A stretch of DNA of 40,062 bases from Pseudomonadota bacterium (GTDB lineage Bacteria > Pseudomonadota > Gammaproteobacteria > Burkholderiales > Rhodocyclaceae). The translations under genes and the position numbers were made by a program. The stretch is taken from NCBI GenBank assembly GCA_029776255.1, contig JAKOTN010000067.1:1-40062 (forward strand). Reading direction: 5' to 3'. This document shows, one piece after another, positions 1 through 8,073 of the stretch. Every line of letters starts with the position of its first letter. Position 1 is the stretch's first letter. The notes below the pieces were generated by a model that was given only the letters and a program-made list of their open reading frames with translations, did not search any database and was not told the origin of the DNA.

Positions 1-133
1 TGATCCAGTTGCGCAAGGTCTGGTCGCTCAGCCCGAGTTCCCTGCAAACCATGCCTACGCTTTGCCCGTCCTTGACGCGCTTGACCGCCAGTTCCTTGAA
101 CTCGGTCGTGTATGCCTGCTTCGGTATCTTCAT
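1..133 (-). CDS. IS3-family transposase OrfA, N-terminal part (runs off window)
   Basis: Reading leftward from an ATG at 133, 44 codons stay open to the window edge and begin MKIPKQAYTTEFKELAVKRV, followed by a helix-turn-helix ending ...LGLSDQTLRNWI. This is the standard start of IS3-family OrfA, the DNA-binding half of the transposase that is normally joined to OrfB by programmed frameshifting. A GGAAGG ribosome-binding site precedes the ATG. The element's end should lie in about 134-205, but I could not fix the inverted repeat with only one end visible. OrfB and the other end lie outside the window. Confidence 0.85.
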   Translation of the reverse strand, partial: MKIPKQAYTTEFKELAVKRVKDGQSVGMVCRELGLSDQTLRNWI

Positions 134-207
134 TTCCTGCCTTCCAAAAGTGACGACAATTTTAGGTCACCCTTGGCAGACGAAATTTCGGGGGAAGCTC
201 AATACCA

Positions 208-618
208 ATGCAACAAGAATCAGACCTGCCAACAAGTTCTAAACCCCCCGCATTCCCTATCGCCCTTGTTCTGCGTTGGCTATTGGGACTCTATCTAATC
301 GTAGGATCTATTTCTGTAGCCATTTCAATTTATTCGAACTGGCAGTCGGTTCATTACATGACGGAGGTCGATCCGACCTTTAGTTTGTACCCAATGGCTA
401 TCGGGTGGCTATTTAAGCTTGCTTCGGGCGTCTTGTTACTTGCCCGGTCGAAATGGCTGTTAGTCGCAATCCCAGGTTGGGTCCTTGTGTTTCTAGTTGA
501 TTTTTTCTCGCGCAATAAATTTGACCAACTACCTCCTGAGTTCTTTTCTGCGGTCGTAGTGCAATTGGCAATCTTTTCCTTTGCCATATGGTTGCATGGC
601 CGTGGACACCTAAGATGA
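208..618 (+). CDS. small hydrophobic membrane protein, cassette-like
   Basis: This 136-residue protein has four likely membrane segments, at about residues 20-42, 60-78, 83-100 and 112-130, with short polar loops. I recognise no family. It ends in a basic HGRGHLR tail. Its base composition is more AT-rich than the core genes further right, and it carries many rare-looking codons, which suggests recent acquisition. A purine-rich GGGGAAGC lies about 15 bases before the ATG. An attC-like sequence begins two bases after the stop, so it may be the gene of an integron cassette. The function is unknown; small multi-span proteins are common in cassettes. Confidence 0.6.
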   Translation: MQQESDLPTSSKPPAFPIALVLRWLLGLYLIVGSISVAISIYSNWQSVHYMTEVDPTFSLYPMAIGWLFKLASGVLLLARSKWLLVAIPGWVLVFLVDFFSRNKFDQLPPEFFSAVVVQLAIFSFAIWLHGRGHLR

Positions 619-620
619 CA

Positions 621-719
621 CTTAGCATTGGGTTATGGCCCACATCGCCCGACAATCCGGTCCACCGTACCTCCGGCAAGCTGCGCTTGCCAGCGTCCGG
701 TGACCTAGAACGTTACGCC
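621..719 (+). repeat. attC-like cassette recombination site
   Basis: This stretch has attC layout. The right end carries GACCTAGAAC-GTTACGC, resembling the L' and R' boxes, and the left end CTTAGC-ATTGGGTTA is partly complementary to it. The centre folds into an imperfect hairpin with GGCAAG (675-680) pairing with CTTGCC (685-690) within CCGG-flanked arms. It sits exactly between two small unrelated genes. The R' box deviates from GTTRRRY at one base, so the site may be degenerate. Confidence 0.45.
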
Positions 720-746
720 ACACAAACGCTACCGACATCGACATCC

Positions 747-1316
747 ATGGATAAGAGCGAGCAAAAGCGCCTCAAGCAGAAGTACAAGGCGAAGACAGCC
801 GAGGCTGATCAAAAAAAGGCCTTGGCCGAGAAGGCCCGGGATGAGAAAGCTTGGAGTCTTCTCCACAAATACCTTGCCGGGGCAACACAAGAGGAGCTTC
901 ACATCTACGCGGACAGGTCGAACTACGACTGCAACAAGCGAGCGATCGAATTCATACTTAACAACCCAAGGACTGCTGAAGCAACGGCGGTCATGATCTT
1001 CTGGAAACTTGGCGCCGACTACTACGCCCGGCGCCTCTCTGAAGAAATCCCCGAGTTTCAGCGTTCGTCGGACCACCTCGTCTGGGTGATCGAACGTCGT
1101 GTTCGCGAAGGCTTCTACAGTGTTGGCAATTTGCAGTTCGATCCTATGGCCTGCTGCACACCTCCTGGGGAGTACGTCGATATCGGCCCAATCAAGCGGC
1201 CAATTTCCGTGTTCATGCATAAGTCATATCACGGCAACGGGCCCGACCCTGATTGTGACAATATGTATGATGAAGGCATTCCAATCAAGTTGGCTGGCTC
1301 TCTGATGGCTCTGTAG
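747..1316 (+). CDS. DUF4274-domain protein, cassette-like
   Basis: The 189-residue protein starts at MDKSEQKRLKQKYKAK. The frame is open further upstream to 588, but that part runs through the attC-like site and back into the preceding gene. Residues 1-35 are a charged, probably helical or coiled-coil lead-in. From about residue 40, the pattern W-LLHKYLAG, YADRSNYDC, AIEFILNNP and AVMIFWKLGADYY matches DUF4274, a small all-helical family of unknown role often found near toxin/immunity loci and in cassettes. The C-terminal third (CCTPPGEYVDIGPIKRP) belongs to no family I know. No signal peptide is visible. A GCCTAAC box follows the stop. Confidence 0.65.
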   Translation: MDKSEQKRLKQKYKAKTAEADQKKALAEKARDEKAWSLLHKYLAGATQEELHIYADRSNYDCNKRAIEFILNNPRTAEATAVMIFWKLGADYYARRLSEEIPEFQRSSDHLVWVIERRVREGFYSVGNLQFDPMACCTPPGEYVDIGPIKRPISVFMHKSYHGNGPDPDCDNMYDEGIPIKLAGSLMAL

Positions 1317-1322
1317 AGTGTG

Positions 1323-1340
1323 GCCTAACATGCCGGGCAA
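1323..1340 (+). repeat. possible left half of an attC site
   Basis: GCCTAAC (1323-1329), followed by a GC-rich ATGCCGGGCAACC, is a good match to the R''-L'' start of an attC site and lies seven bases after a cassette-like gene stop. The matching GTTAGGC half is not found before the next gene, so the site would be truncated or fortuitous. Confidence 0.3.
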
Positions 1341-1374
1341 CCGGAGGCACCACGGCAGGCCCACCGAAAACCGC

Positions 1375-2112
1375 ATGGCCTCCTACGCGCAACAGTACAT
1401 CCGGACGCTTGAATCACTCGGTCGGGCGTTATCGCCTGCTGATACCATGCCCGCGACACTGATTGAGCGTGCCGAGGATCGACTGGGCATACGAATCCCC
1501 GAGGCTCTTCGCGCCTTCCATCTCGTTGCCGGTCGCGCCACCGATTTCACGGATCGCCACGACCACTTCCTCCCACCAGACAAATGGTGTCTTCACGGCG
1601 GTGTCCTGACGTTTCTCGCTGAGAACCAAGCCGTGGTCCTGTACGGGATACACGGCAGCGCCTCCCCTCCTCCAGACCCTCCCGTCTTCATGAGTACCAA
1701 CCACTCGCCCTTCGACTGGTACGACGTGTGCCGCTCCACCTCCGAGTTCGTGCGGGGTATGCTGTGCTGGGAGGCTGCCTTTGGCGGCGCAATGCCCTTC
1801 ACTGCCACAGCCCTGACACCTCCCGCCTTTACGAACCTGCTCGACCAGCAGGGCTGGGTCCTCCAGGGCGAAGTGAACGCGATGCGAGCATACTCGCTAA
1901 CCCGCCGCGCCGTCTGCCATGTTGAGTGGTCGGACGGATGGAGGGCCTTCGTCGGGGCAGCCACGGCGTCCGATCTCTCGGCACTCGCAAGCGAACTCGC
2001 TCTCGACTTCTCCGACGAGTACCGAAGCCGCGGGAGTTCGCCGCTGGAAGGCCTGCCTGCACGGGGAAGAGGAAATCGCCCGGGGCTATCGCAAGGCGAA
2101 CAGGACGATTGA
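1375..2112 (+). CDS. SMI1/KNR4 (SUKH)-family protein
   Basis: The 245-residue protein contains the SUKH pattern. An N-terminal helix leads to IERAEDRLGIRIPEALRAF, then GRATDFTDRHDHFLPPDKW, GGVLTFLAENQAVVLYGI and PVFMSTNHSPFDWYDV. SUKH proteins are best known as immunity proteins against contact-dependent or polymorphic toxins. No toxin gene is next to it, so that role is only a family expectation. I prefer the ATG at 1375. A GTG at 1318 is in frame but lies inside the attC-like half-site. The last roughly 30 residues (after DEYR) are Gly/Arg/Pro-rich and read like a frame that has run into foreign sequence, so the natural C-terminus may be lost. Confidence 0.65.
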   Translation: MASYAQQYIRTLESLGRALSPADTMPATLIERAEDRLGIRIPEALRAFHLVAGRATDFTDRHDHFLPPDKWCLHGGVLTFLAENQAVVLYGIHGSASPPPDPPVFMSTNHSPFDWYDVCRSTSEFVRGMLCWEAAFGGAMPFTATALTPPAFTNLLDQQGWVLQGEVNAMRAYSLTRRAVCHVEWSDGWRAFVGAATASDLSALASELALDFSDEYRSRGSSPLEGLPARGRGNRPGLSQGEQDD

Positions 2113-2129
2113 GCACTTCGCGAAGGAAG

Positions 2130-2294
2130 GCGAAGGGCCATGTTCTTCTATGCCTCGACGGAGAACTCGATACCGAGCTTCACGACGGCCGAACCTTTCG
2201 GCTGACTCCAGGCATGTCATACCAAGTCGCGAACCTGGCGGAGCCGCATCGCTCTTCGACCAAGACTGGCGCGAAGCTCTTCATCGTTGACTGA
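2130..2294 (+). pseudogene. C-terminal remnant of a DHCW-motif cupin protein
   Basis: From about 2136 the frame reads KGHVLLCLDGELDTEL, then DGRTFRLTPGMSYQV, AEPHRSSTKTGAKLFIVD and a stop. This is the C-terminal half of the small DHCW-motif cupin family as I remember it. The N-terminal half with the DHCW motif itself is missing: the same frame upstream is arginine-rich nonsense overlapping the end of the SMI1/KNR4 gene. No start codon or ribosome-binding site lies in a sensible place. It is therefore a truncated relic, probably joined to its neighbour by deletion. Confidence 0.65.
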
Positions 2295-2685
2295 TTATCG
2301 GTGCGGCTAATGCGGCCTACTTCGTTAGGTGCTGAACCTTCTACAACAATCGGTGACTGCATCAAGCATTTGCCGACAAGACGCCGGACATGAATTACTT
2401 CGCCGGCTCGCCGCACGAGAACATCGCCGCATAAAAACCGCGTTATCCTCCGCGGTGCTCCACTTTTTTACACCGTGGAAAATCTGCCCAAGCAAACGTG
2501 GCCAGATCTGCTGGACGGCTATGCAAGTTAACGGAATCGATATCCGTGGCGTTGTTACCGAAACGACATGACGCAGAAGAACATAGAAATAGTAGTTCTA
2601 TCCGCTATCCTTTCCCGCCGCCCTCGATCCGCGTCCATTCCCGACGGCAAACGCGCCACCCACGTTGGACAACAAACGACAATCA
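2295..2685. other. gene-poor stretch with an attC-like half box and ORF debris
   Basis: No intact gene is seen here. Just after the cupin stop, CGTTAGGTGC (2323-2332) resembles the R' end of an attC. A decayed ORF follows (separate entry). An inverted repeat ATAGAA/TTCTAT lies at about 2585-2603, with no T-run to make it a terminator. The final 80 bases lead into the acyltransferase and show no clear promoter. Confidence 0.4.
2357..2531 (+). pseudogene. decayed ORF, C-terminal fragment with a frameshift
   Basis: One frame reads PDMNYFAGSPHENIAA and stops at TAA 2432-2434. The next frame continues smoothly through HKNRVILRGAPLFYTVENL and PKQTWPDLLDGYAS to TAA 2529-2531. The two halves meet at a run of five A's, a plausible slippage site, and together look like the end of a real protein whose start is gone. 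I do not recognise the family. Confidence 0.3.
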
Positions 2686-3801
2686 ATGAAAATTTCCGAT
2701 TTCACGCAGGGCCGCGACAATAATTTCAATCTTATCCGCGTGCTTGCCGCCTATGCGGTGTTGGTGACCCACAGTTTCGCCCTGGCCATCGGCACGCCGG
2801 ACGCCGAGCCGTTTCGCGAAACGCTTGGCATGACCATGGGTTCGATCGCCGTCGATATTTTCTTTGTGACCAGCGGCTTTCTGGTCACCGCCAGTCTGCT
2901 GACCAGGCAAAGCACCATCGAATTCGTTTGGGCGAGAACCCTCCGGATCGTGCCGGCACTGTTGGTGATGCTGTTATTGACGGTTTTTGGGTTGGGACTG
3001 TTTTTCACTACAAAACCGTGGCCCGCGTATTTTTCCGATCCGAAACTTGTTACTTATTTTGTCAAATGCCTGACATTGATCGGTGGCGTGGCCTACGAAT
3101 TGCCGGGGGTTTTCGAAACCAATCCTTATCGCGGTGCCGTAAACGGCTCGCTGTGGACCATGCCGCACGAAATACGGATGTACGCGATCTTGGCGGCGAC
3201 CTGGGTGGTTTTAGGGGTGCTGCCCGCAAGTCGTCCACGGATATTCAAAGCACTGATCATGGCTTGGACAAGCGTGGCGGGGTTTTTTGTTTTTCTGGCG
3301 CACTTCCATGTCGTGACCGGCGAAAGTCCATTCTTTCACCTGTTCTTCATGTTTTTCACCGGATCGACATTCTTCATTCTCAAAGACCGGATCACGTTGT
3401 CGCCCGCGGCGTTTATTACCTGCGTGACGGCCATGCTACTGTCAATGTGCGATCCTCGGACGTTTTTTGTCGTCTACATGCTGACGCTCGCCTATATCCT
3501 GTTCTATTTTGCCTATGTTCCGTCCAGATTGATCCACTCCTACAACAGACTCGGCGACTACTCGTATGGGATTTACATCTACGCGTTTCCGGTTCAACAG
3601 TCAGTCGCCGCGCTGTGGCCCGGCGTTTCCGTTCTGTCGATGATTCTCATCTCGACGTTGGTAACATTGACCTTGTCCGTTCTCTCCTGGCATTTGCTGG
3701 AGAAACACGCGCTCAGGCTGAAGAGCCGCTCGATCCACCACACCGGAAAACTTTTTTTTCGGCATCAACCGCTCGCGGCAACACCGCCTCGAACAAAATA
3801 A
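2686..3801 (+). CDS. acyltransferase 3 family membrane protein (OafA/YrhL-like)
   Basis: This 371-residue integral membrane protein has about ten hydrophobic segments. The family hallmark is near the N-terminus: NFNLIRVLAAYAVLVTHSF, with the conserved Arg and the His of the first segments, then VDIFFVTSGFLVTASLL and the WARTLRIVPALLVMLLL block. NGSLWTMPHEI is the usual loop around the conserved W and E. Such enzymes move acetyl or other acyl groups across the inner membrane onto O-antigen, exopolysaccharide or lipid sugars. No polysaccharide genes are adjacent, so the substrate is unknown. A TTG at 2665 is in frame, but the ATG gives the usual short cytoplasmic lead. The C-terminal tail after about residue 345 is basic and variable. 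Confidence 0.85.
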   Translation: MKISDFTQGRDNNFNLIRVLAAYAVLVTHSFALAIGTPDAEPFRETLGMTMGSIAVDIFFVTSGFLVTASLLTRQSTIEFVWARTLRIVPALLVMLLLTVFGLGLFFTTKPWPAYFSDPKLVTYFVKCLTLIGGVAYELPGVFETNPYRGAVNGSLWTMPHEIRMYAILAATWVVLGVLPASRPRIFKALIMAWTSVAGFFVFLAHFHVVTGESPFFHLFFMFFTGSTFFILKDRITLSPAAFITCVTAMLLSMCDPRTFFVVYMLTLAYILFYFAYVPSRLIHSYNRLGDYSYGIYIYAFPVQQSVAALWPGVSVLSMILISTLVTLTLSVLSWHLLEKHALRLKSRSIHHTGKLFFRHQPLAATPPRTK

Positions 3802-3849
3802 GCGAATTCCGCACGACAATGTAGCGACCTTGACCCAACACGAGGCCGC

Positions 3850-6444
3850 TCAACTGTTGGTGCGCAACAGCAATTCGGCGAATTCCTGCGGTGGCAGCGG
3901 CCGACTGAAGTGGAATCCCTGGATTTCTTCGCACCCCTCAAGGCGCATGAACTCCATTTGGGCGGCGGTTTCGACACCTTCGGCGATCACCGACATGCGC
4001 AGATTGCGGGCCATGCCGATGATGGCGCGGGCGATTGCCGAATCGTCGCCGTCACCGGGAACGCCGCGAACGAAAGATTGATCGATCTTGAGATTGTCGA
4101 CCGGGAAGCGTTTGAGGTAGGACAGGCTGGAATAGCCGGTGCCGAAATCGTCGAGCGTCAGCCGCAAACCGGCCTCGCCGAAATCGCGCATCATGGCGAC
4201 CACCGAATCCGCGCTGTGCATCAACATGCTCTCGGTGATTTCCAGTTCCAGCGCGTCGTTTGGAATGCCGTGCTGCGCGATGATGGCGACGATCTTGCCA
4301 GGCAAAGTGGCGGTGAACTGGCGGGCGGAGAGATTAACCGCGATACGCACGTCAGGTAGCTGCAAATCGCGCCACTGCCGAATCTGAGTGCACGCGGCGT
4401 TTATCACCCAATCACCAACGCTCTCGATCAAACCGGTTTCCTCGGCCAGGGGGATGAACTCGGCCGGCGGAATGAGACCGCTTTCCGGATGGTGCCAACG
4501 TAACAAGGCTTCCGCGCCGGAGATGCGGCCGGTGGCGAGATTGAGCTGCGGCTGGAATAGCAGTTGAAATTCGCCGCGCTCACTGGCGCGGCGCAAGGCA
4601 CCTTCCAGCTTGAGCTGCTCCAGCGAACGCAGATTCATTTCCTGCGAATAGAACACATAAGCGTTGTTGCCGCATTTCTTGGCACGATAGCGGGCCACCG
4701 ATGCATTCCGCAGTAGAGTTTCGGCATCCGCGCCGTCTTCAGGGAAAATGCTGATCCCAACACTGGCCGAGAGAAGAATTTCGTGCGTGCCGAGAAAAAA
4801 CGGCTCGGCGACGGTGGCGAGAATTTTTCTGGCCACGTAACCCGCGTACACACGACGGTGGATATTCGGCAAGGCAATGACGAATTCGTCAGCGCCCAGT
4901 CTGGCAACAAAATCCTCCTCGCGAAGCGCGGCGGAAAAGCGTCGGCTGACTTCTTTGAGAATGGCGTCCGCCTGCGAATGCCCAAACGAGGCGTTGACCT
5001 GTTTGAAGCGGTTCAAATCGAGGTGTAACAGCGCGCCGTGACCGCGACGACGCTGCAGTTCGCTGAGCGCCTGCTCGAACAGTAGCTGGAACAGCGTGCG
5101 ATTGGGCAGTGCCGTCAGGCTGTCGTAGTAAGCCAGACGGTGAATCTGGCTTTCGGCGTCCTTGGTTTCGCTGATATCCGAAAAAACCAGGAAATAGTTG
5201 CTGGGTTTGCCGCCAGCATCGTTTACCACGCCAATCACCGTTCGCCCAGGAAAGCTGCCGCCCCCCTTCCGCCGGAACTGCAATTCGCCGCGCCACTGTT
5301 CGCCACCGGCGATGCCGGCGTGTACGGTGCCGTACAGCTTGCCGTCGTGCGCCCGAGGTACGAAACTCGCCAACGACTGACCAAGCACTTCGTTTTCCTG
5401 GTAGCCGGTGATGACCGAGAATGCCGCGTTGCTCGAAATGATTCGCTCGCTGGCATCGGCGACCACTACAGCCTCGTTGTTGCGTTCGAGAATGGTCGCA
5501 TACAGACCGAGCTTCTCCTTGACTGCCAGATGATTCGACGCATCGGTCAATTGGGCGACGACTCCGACGGGCAGACCGGCCTCGTCGTGCGCGACAGTCC
5601 ATGCGATATTGACCCAAAAAACAACGCCCGATTTTTTTCGGCATCTGACCGTTTTTTCGCCGCCGTCACTGCCGCTGAATTCGTCAAGGAGCGGCCGCGC
5701 GCTGTCGGCACCGAGAATGGCGACACTCTTGCCAAGCATCTCGGCGGCCGTATGGTCGAAAAGACGTTCGGCGCCGTTGTTCCAGGCGGTCACCGTGCCT
5801 GTTGGGTCGATACCGATCACCGCGCCGTGCAGACAATCGAGCAGCCACGCCGGTTGTTGCCAACAAGGCGCTGCTCCGGTCGACAAAGGAACGGCGGACA
5901 GATGATCCCCCGCCCGACCACTCAATTCAGTGGCCACCAGGGCGACCAGATCGCCAAGTGGGCGAATCACCAGGGATTTTTTCTCGCCAGAACCCGCGCC
6001 GCCCACGAATACCAGCATTTCGGGTTCCGATGCCGGACGGTCGACAAGCCTGCCGCTTTCGAGCGGCTTGTCAGGCAATTGCCGACACGTCGTCCACGCA
6101 TCGGCGACGAAATTCCGCCGCGAACCCTGCGTGCCGTCGGCTAACGTTTCCGACCATACGAAACACGCATCCGCCTCTGCCACCGCCCGGCGCAGGGCTA
6201 CCGCCACTTTTTCGGTAAGCTTCAGGCGTGCTGAATCGGTTACGGTGCGTGCAAGGCGATTGGATAGATCAGGATTGGCGGCACGAATCGGACCGTCATC
6301 ATCGCCGTTCAACAGCTTGGGAGTGATCATCGGCGAAATGTCGTAAAGTGAAAAAGAATCGGCGCCTGCGTCATTGGCCGACTCGGCGGCCTGACACACC
6401 CCCACGCAAGGCCCCGCTTGGTGCTCGCCGAGAAAAATGGACAC
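3850..6444 (-). CDS. PAS-PAS-GGDEF-EAL c-di-GMP signalling protein
   Basis: The 864-residue protein has an unassigned N-terminal region (about 1-195), PAS domains at about 200-305 and 315-430, a GGDEF domain at about 437-600 and an EAL domain at about 615-860. The EAL part has every phosphodiesterase signature: EALLRW (645-650), NLSARQF, LEITES, DDFGTGYSSLSYLK and IAEGVET. It should hydrolyse c-di-GMP to pGpG. The GGDEF motif reads GADEF (517-521), with LDLNRFKQVN in place of the usual LDLDRFK.IND, while an inhibitory-site RxxD (REED, 508-511) is kept. The cyclase half may be weak, or act as a GTP or c-di-GMP sensor. No membrane segment is evident, so it is probably cytosolic. The GTG start at 6444 lacks a good ribosome-binding site; ATG 6330 is an alternative. 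It is convergent with the acyltransferase. Confidence 0.9.
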   Translation of the reverse strand: MSIFLGEHQAGPCVGVCQAAESANDAGADSFSLYDISPMITPKLLNGDDDGPIRAANPDLSNRLARTVTDSARLKLTEKVAVALRRAVAEADACFVWSETLADGTQGSRRNFVADAWTTCRQLPDKPLESGRLVDRPASEPEMLVFVGGAGSGEKKSLVIRPLGDLVALVATELSGRAGDHLSAVPLSTGAAPCWQQPAWLLDCLHGAVIGIDPTGTVTAWNNGAERLFDHTAAEMLGKSVAILGADSARPLLDEFSGSDGGEKTVRCRKKSGVVFWVNIAWTVAHDEAGLPVGVVAQLTDASNHLAVKEKLGLYATILERNNEAVVVADASERIISSNAAFSVITGYQENEVLGQSLASFVPRAHDGKLYGTVHAGIAGGEQWRGELQFRRKGGGSFPGRTVIGVVNDAGGKPSNYFLVFSDISETKDAESQIHRLAYYDSLTALPNRTLFQLLFEQALSELQRRRGHGALLHLDLNRFKQVNASFGHSQADAILKEVSRRFSAALREEDFVARLGADEFVIALPNIHRRVYAGYVARKILATVAEPFFLGTHEILLSASVGISIFPEDGADAETLLRNASVARYRAKKCGNNAYVFYSQEMNLRSLEQLKLEGALRRASERGEFQLLFQPQLNLATGRISGAEALLRWHHPESGLIPPAEFIPLAEETGLIESVGDWVINAACTQIRQWRDLQLPDVRIAVNLSARQFTATLPGKIVAIIAQHGIPNDALELEITESMLMHSADSVVAMMRDFGEAGLRLTLDDFGTGYSSLSYLKRFPVDNLKIDQSFVRGVPGDGDDSAIARAIIGMARNLRMSVIAEGVETAAQMEFMRLEGCEEIQGFHFSRPLPPQEFAELLLRTNS

Positions 6445-6760
6445 AAGACAAAGGCATTGTGAAAACTCATGCGTTTTTCGTTTTTGGTCAGGCTCTTGCT
6501 GTCGGCGGCGCGGTCCCTTGATTCCGATTCGCGAGCCACATCGAAAGTGACATTAATTATATTTTAAATCAATGTTACTTCTTAGGTTACATGATTATTC
6601 ACGACTAAACGGCGAATTTCTTTAATTTTTTGGGGCCACGACCGATCCGCCGTGAATTTTGGAGACGCGAGCACAGACCCTATTCATTCCGCTCGCGAAA
6701 CTCAGACGGCGAGAGACGCCGCAAGGCGCCGGATCACTTTGATCCGGCCTCGAATGGCCA
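6445..6760. other. intergenic region between truB and the GGDEF-EAL gene
   Basis: The part near 6545-6620 is strikingly AT-rich. On the minus strand it contains TATAAT (6561 to 6556), a likely -10 for the GGDEF-EAL gene about 110 bases downstream, but I find no good -35 at 16-18 bases. Between about 6640 and 6725 nothing is recognised. The terminator-like hairpin after truB is listed separately. Confidence 0.4.
6728..6748 (-). terminator. hairpin after truB, probable operon terminator
   Basis: GCCGGATCA pairs perfectly with TGATCCGGC around a 3-base loop, beginning 12 bases past the truB stop. On the minus strand the hairpin is not followed by a T-run, so it may end transcription with Rho or protect the 3' end rather than act as a classical intrinsic terminator. 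Confidence 0.5.
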
Positions 6761-7660
6761 CTACGGTGCGACGACCACGCGGCGTGGCTGCAAACGGCCG
6801 GAATCTTCGACTTCGCCGAGTCCCAGCAGGCGAGAAAAACCATACACGCGGTATTTTCCGGCATCGGCGCTAACCGTCACCGGATTACCGTGCAGGAAAC
6901 GCAGGCCGTCCGCGTCATCAAGGTGTACGGCTGGCAAACTTTGCAGCAGGGTATCGAGCGACAGCAAATGCCTTGCCCTGTCCTGTTCCGGTTGTGTGGT
7001 CAATTGCTCCAGCGTCACCGCGCCGGTCACGCACAAGGAACCGACGGCAATGCGGCGCAACGCGGTGAGATAGGCACCACAATCGAGGGTATTACCAATG
7101 TCCTCAGCCAATGCGCGGATGTACGTTCCCTTGCTACATCTGACGCGCAGACGACAGCGATCACCCGCGAAATCGAGCAATATCAGTTCGTGGATGGTCA
7201 CCTCGCGCGCCTCCCGCTCGACTTCCACGCCTTGGCGAGCCAATTCGTATAGCGGCCTGCCGTCGCGCTTGAGCGCCGAGTACATCGGCGGAATCTGCCG
7301 CAAGGGACCGCGGAAACGGGCAAGAACGGCTTCGAGTTCGGCCAGTTGAAAAGCAACCGGGCGACGCCGCACGACAGCGCCTTCGGCGTCACCGGTGTCG
7401 GTATTGGCGCCGAACAGCAGATCCGCTTCGTAGGTCTTATCGGCGGCGAGCAGATCGATCGAAAACTTGGTGGCTTCGCCAAAACACAGCGGCAACAAAC
7501 CGCTGGCCAGGGGATCGAGAGTGCCAGTGTGACCGGCCTTGGCGGCCGAGAACAGCCGCCGCGCGCTCTGCAAGGCCGCGTTGGAGCTACAACCGCTTGG
7601 CTTGTCGAGCAACAGCACGCCATCGACGCGCCGCCAGGTTTTGCGGACGCTCGAACTCAG
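6761..7660 (-). CDS. truB: tRNA pseudouridine(55) synthase TruB
   Basis: TruB converts U55 of tRNAs to pseudouridine. The catalytic motif GHTGTLDPLASG with its nucleophilic Asp is intact, and LLLDKPSGCSSN, KTYEADLLFG, QIPPMYSALKRDG, the Lys-Gly-Thr-Tyr-Ile-Arg block (KGTYIRALAEDIG) and a C-terminal PUA-like segment follow. Family-like residues (RKTWRRVDGVLLLDKP) extend upstream of the first ordinary start, a GTG at 7618. The only start-like codon reaching them is CTG at 7660, which overlaps the rbfA stop as CTGA. I place the start there (299 residues, near the usual length), but a GTG start at 7618 giving 285 residues cannot be excluded. It is the last gene of the rimP-nusA-infB-rbfA-truB operon. 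Confidence 0.88.
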   Translation of the reverse strand: MSSSVRKTWRRVDGVLLLDKPSGCSSNAALQSARRLFSAAKAGHTGTLDPLASGLLPLCFGEATKFSIDLLAADKTYEADLLFGANTDTGDAEGAVVRRRPVAFQLAELEAVLARFRGPLRQIPPMYSALKRDGRPLYELARQGVEVEREAREVTIHELILLDFAGDRCRLRVRCSKGTYIRALAEDIGNTLDCGAYLTALRRIAVGSLCVTGAVTLEQLTTQPEQDRARHLLSLDTLLQSLPAVHLDDADGLRFLHGNPVTVSADAGKYRVYGFSRLLGLGEVEDSGRLQPRRVVVAP

Positions 7661-8073
7661 AGCGGCTGCGCCGGCGCGGCGTCCGGTTTGTCGTCCGCCG
7701 GCGGATTATCGTGATCCGAGATCGCCACCGCCTCGCCGATCAGGCGCGACAAATGCGCGCCACGCTCTAGGGAATCGTCGAAAACAAAATGCAATTGCGG
7801 CGTCGTGTGAATGCGGATGCGCTTGCCCAGTTCGCCCCGCAAAAAACCGGACGCTTTTTGCAAACCGGCGAGAACGGTGTCCAGGCCCGCGCCACCCTCC
7901 AAGGTGCTGAAGAAAATCTTGGCGTGCGCGTAGTCTGGGCTGATCTGCACGTCGGTCAGACTGACCATGCCGACGCGGGGGTCGCGCAACTCGCTACGCA
8001 ACACTTCCGCCAATTCGCGGCGGATCTGCTCGCAAATCCTGTCACGACGAGAATATCCCTTATGGTCAACCAT
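7657..8073 (-). CDS. rbfA: 30S ribosome-binding factor RbfA
   Basis: This 138-residue protein of the RbfA family helps mature the 16S rRNA 5' end and the 30S subunit. Recognisable parts are RRDRICEQIRRELAEVL at the start, DPRVGMVSLTDVQISPDYAHAKIF across the KH-like core with its interrupted Ala motif, and TTPQLHFVFDDSLERGAHL. The last roughly 20 residues are a Pro/Ala/Asp-rich tail. Its ATG follows the infB stop with no gap (TAA then ATG), and its own stop overlaps the proposed truB start. Translation of the three genes is therefore probably coupled. Confidence 0.95.
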   Translation of the reverse strand: MVDHKGYSRRDRICEQIRRELAEVLRSELRDPRVGMVSLTDVQISPDYAHAKIFFSTLEGGAGLDTVLAGLQKASGFLRGELGKRIRIHTTPQLHFVFDDSLERGAHLSRLIGEAVAISDHDNPPADDKPDAAPAQPL

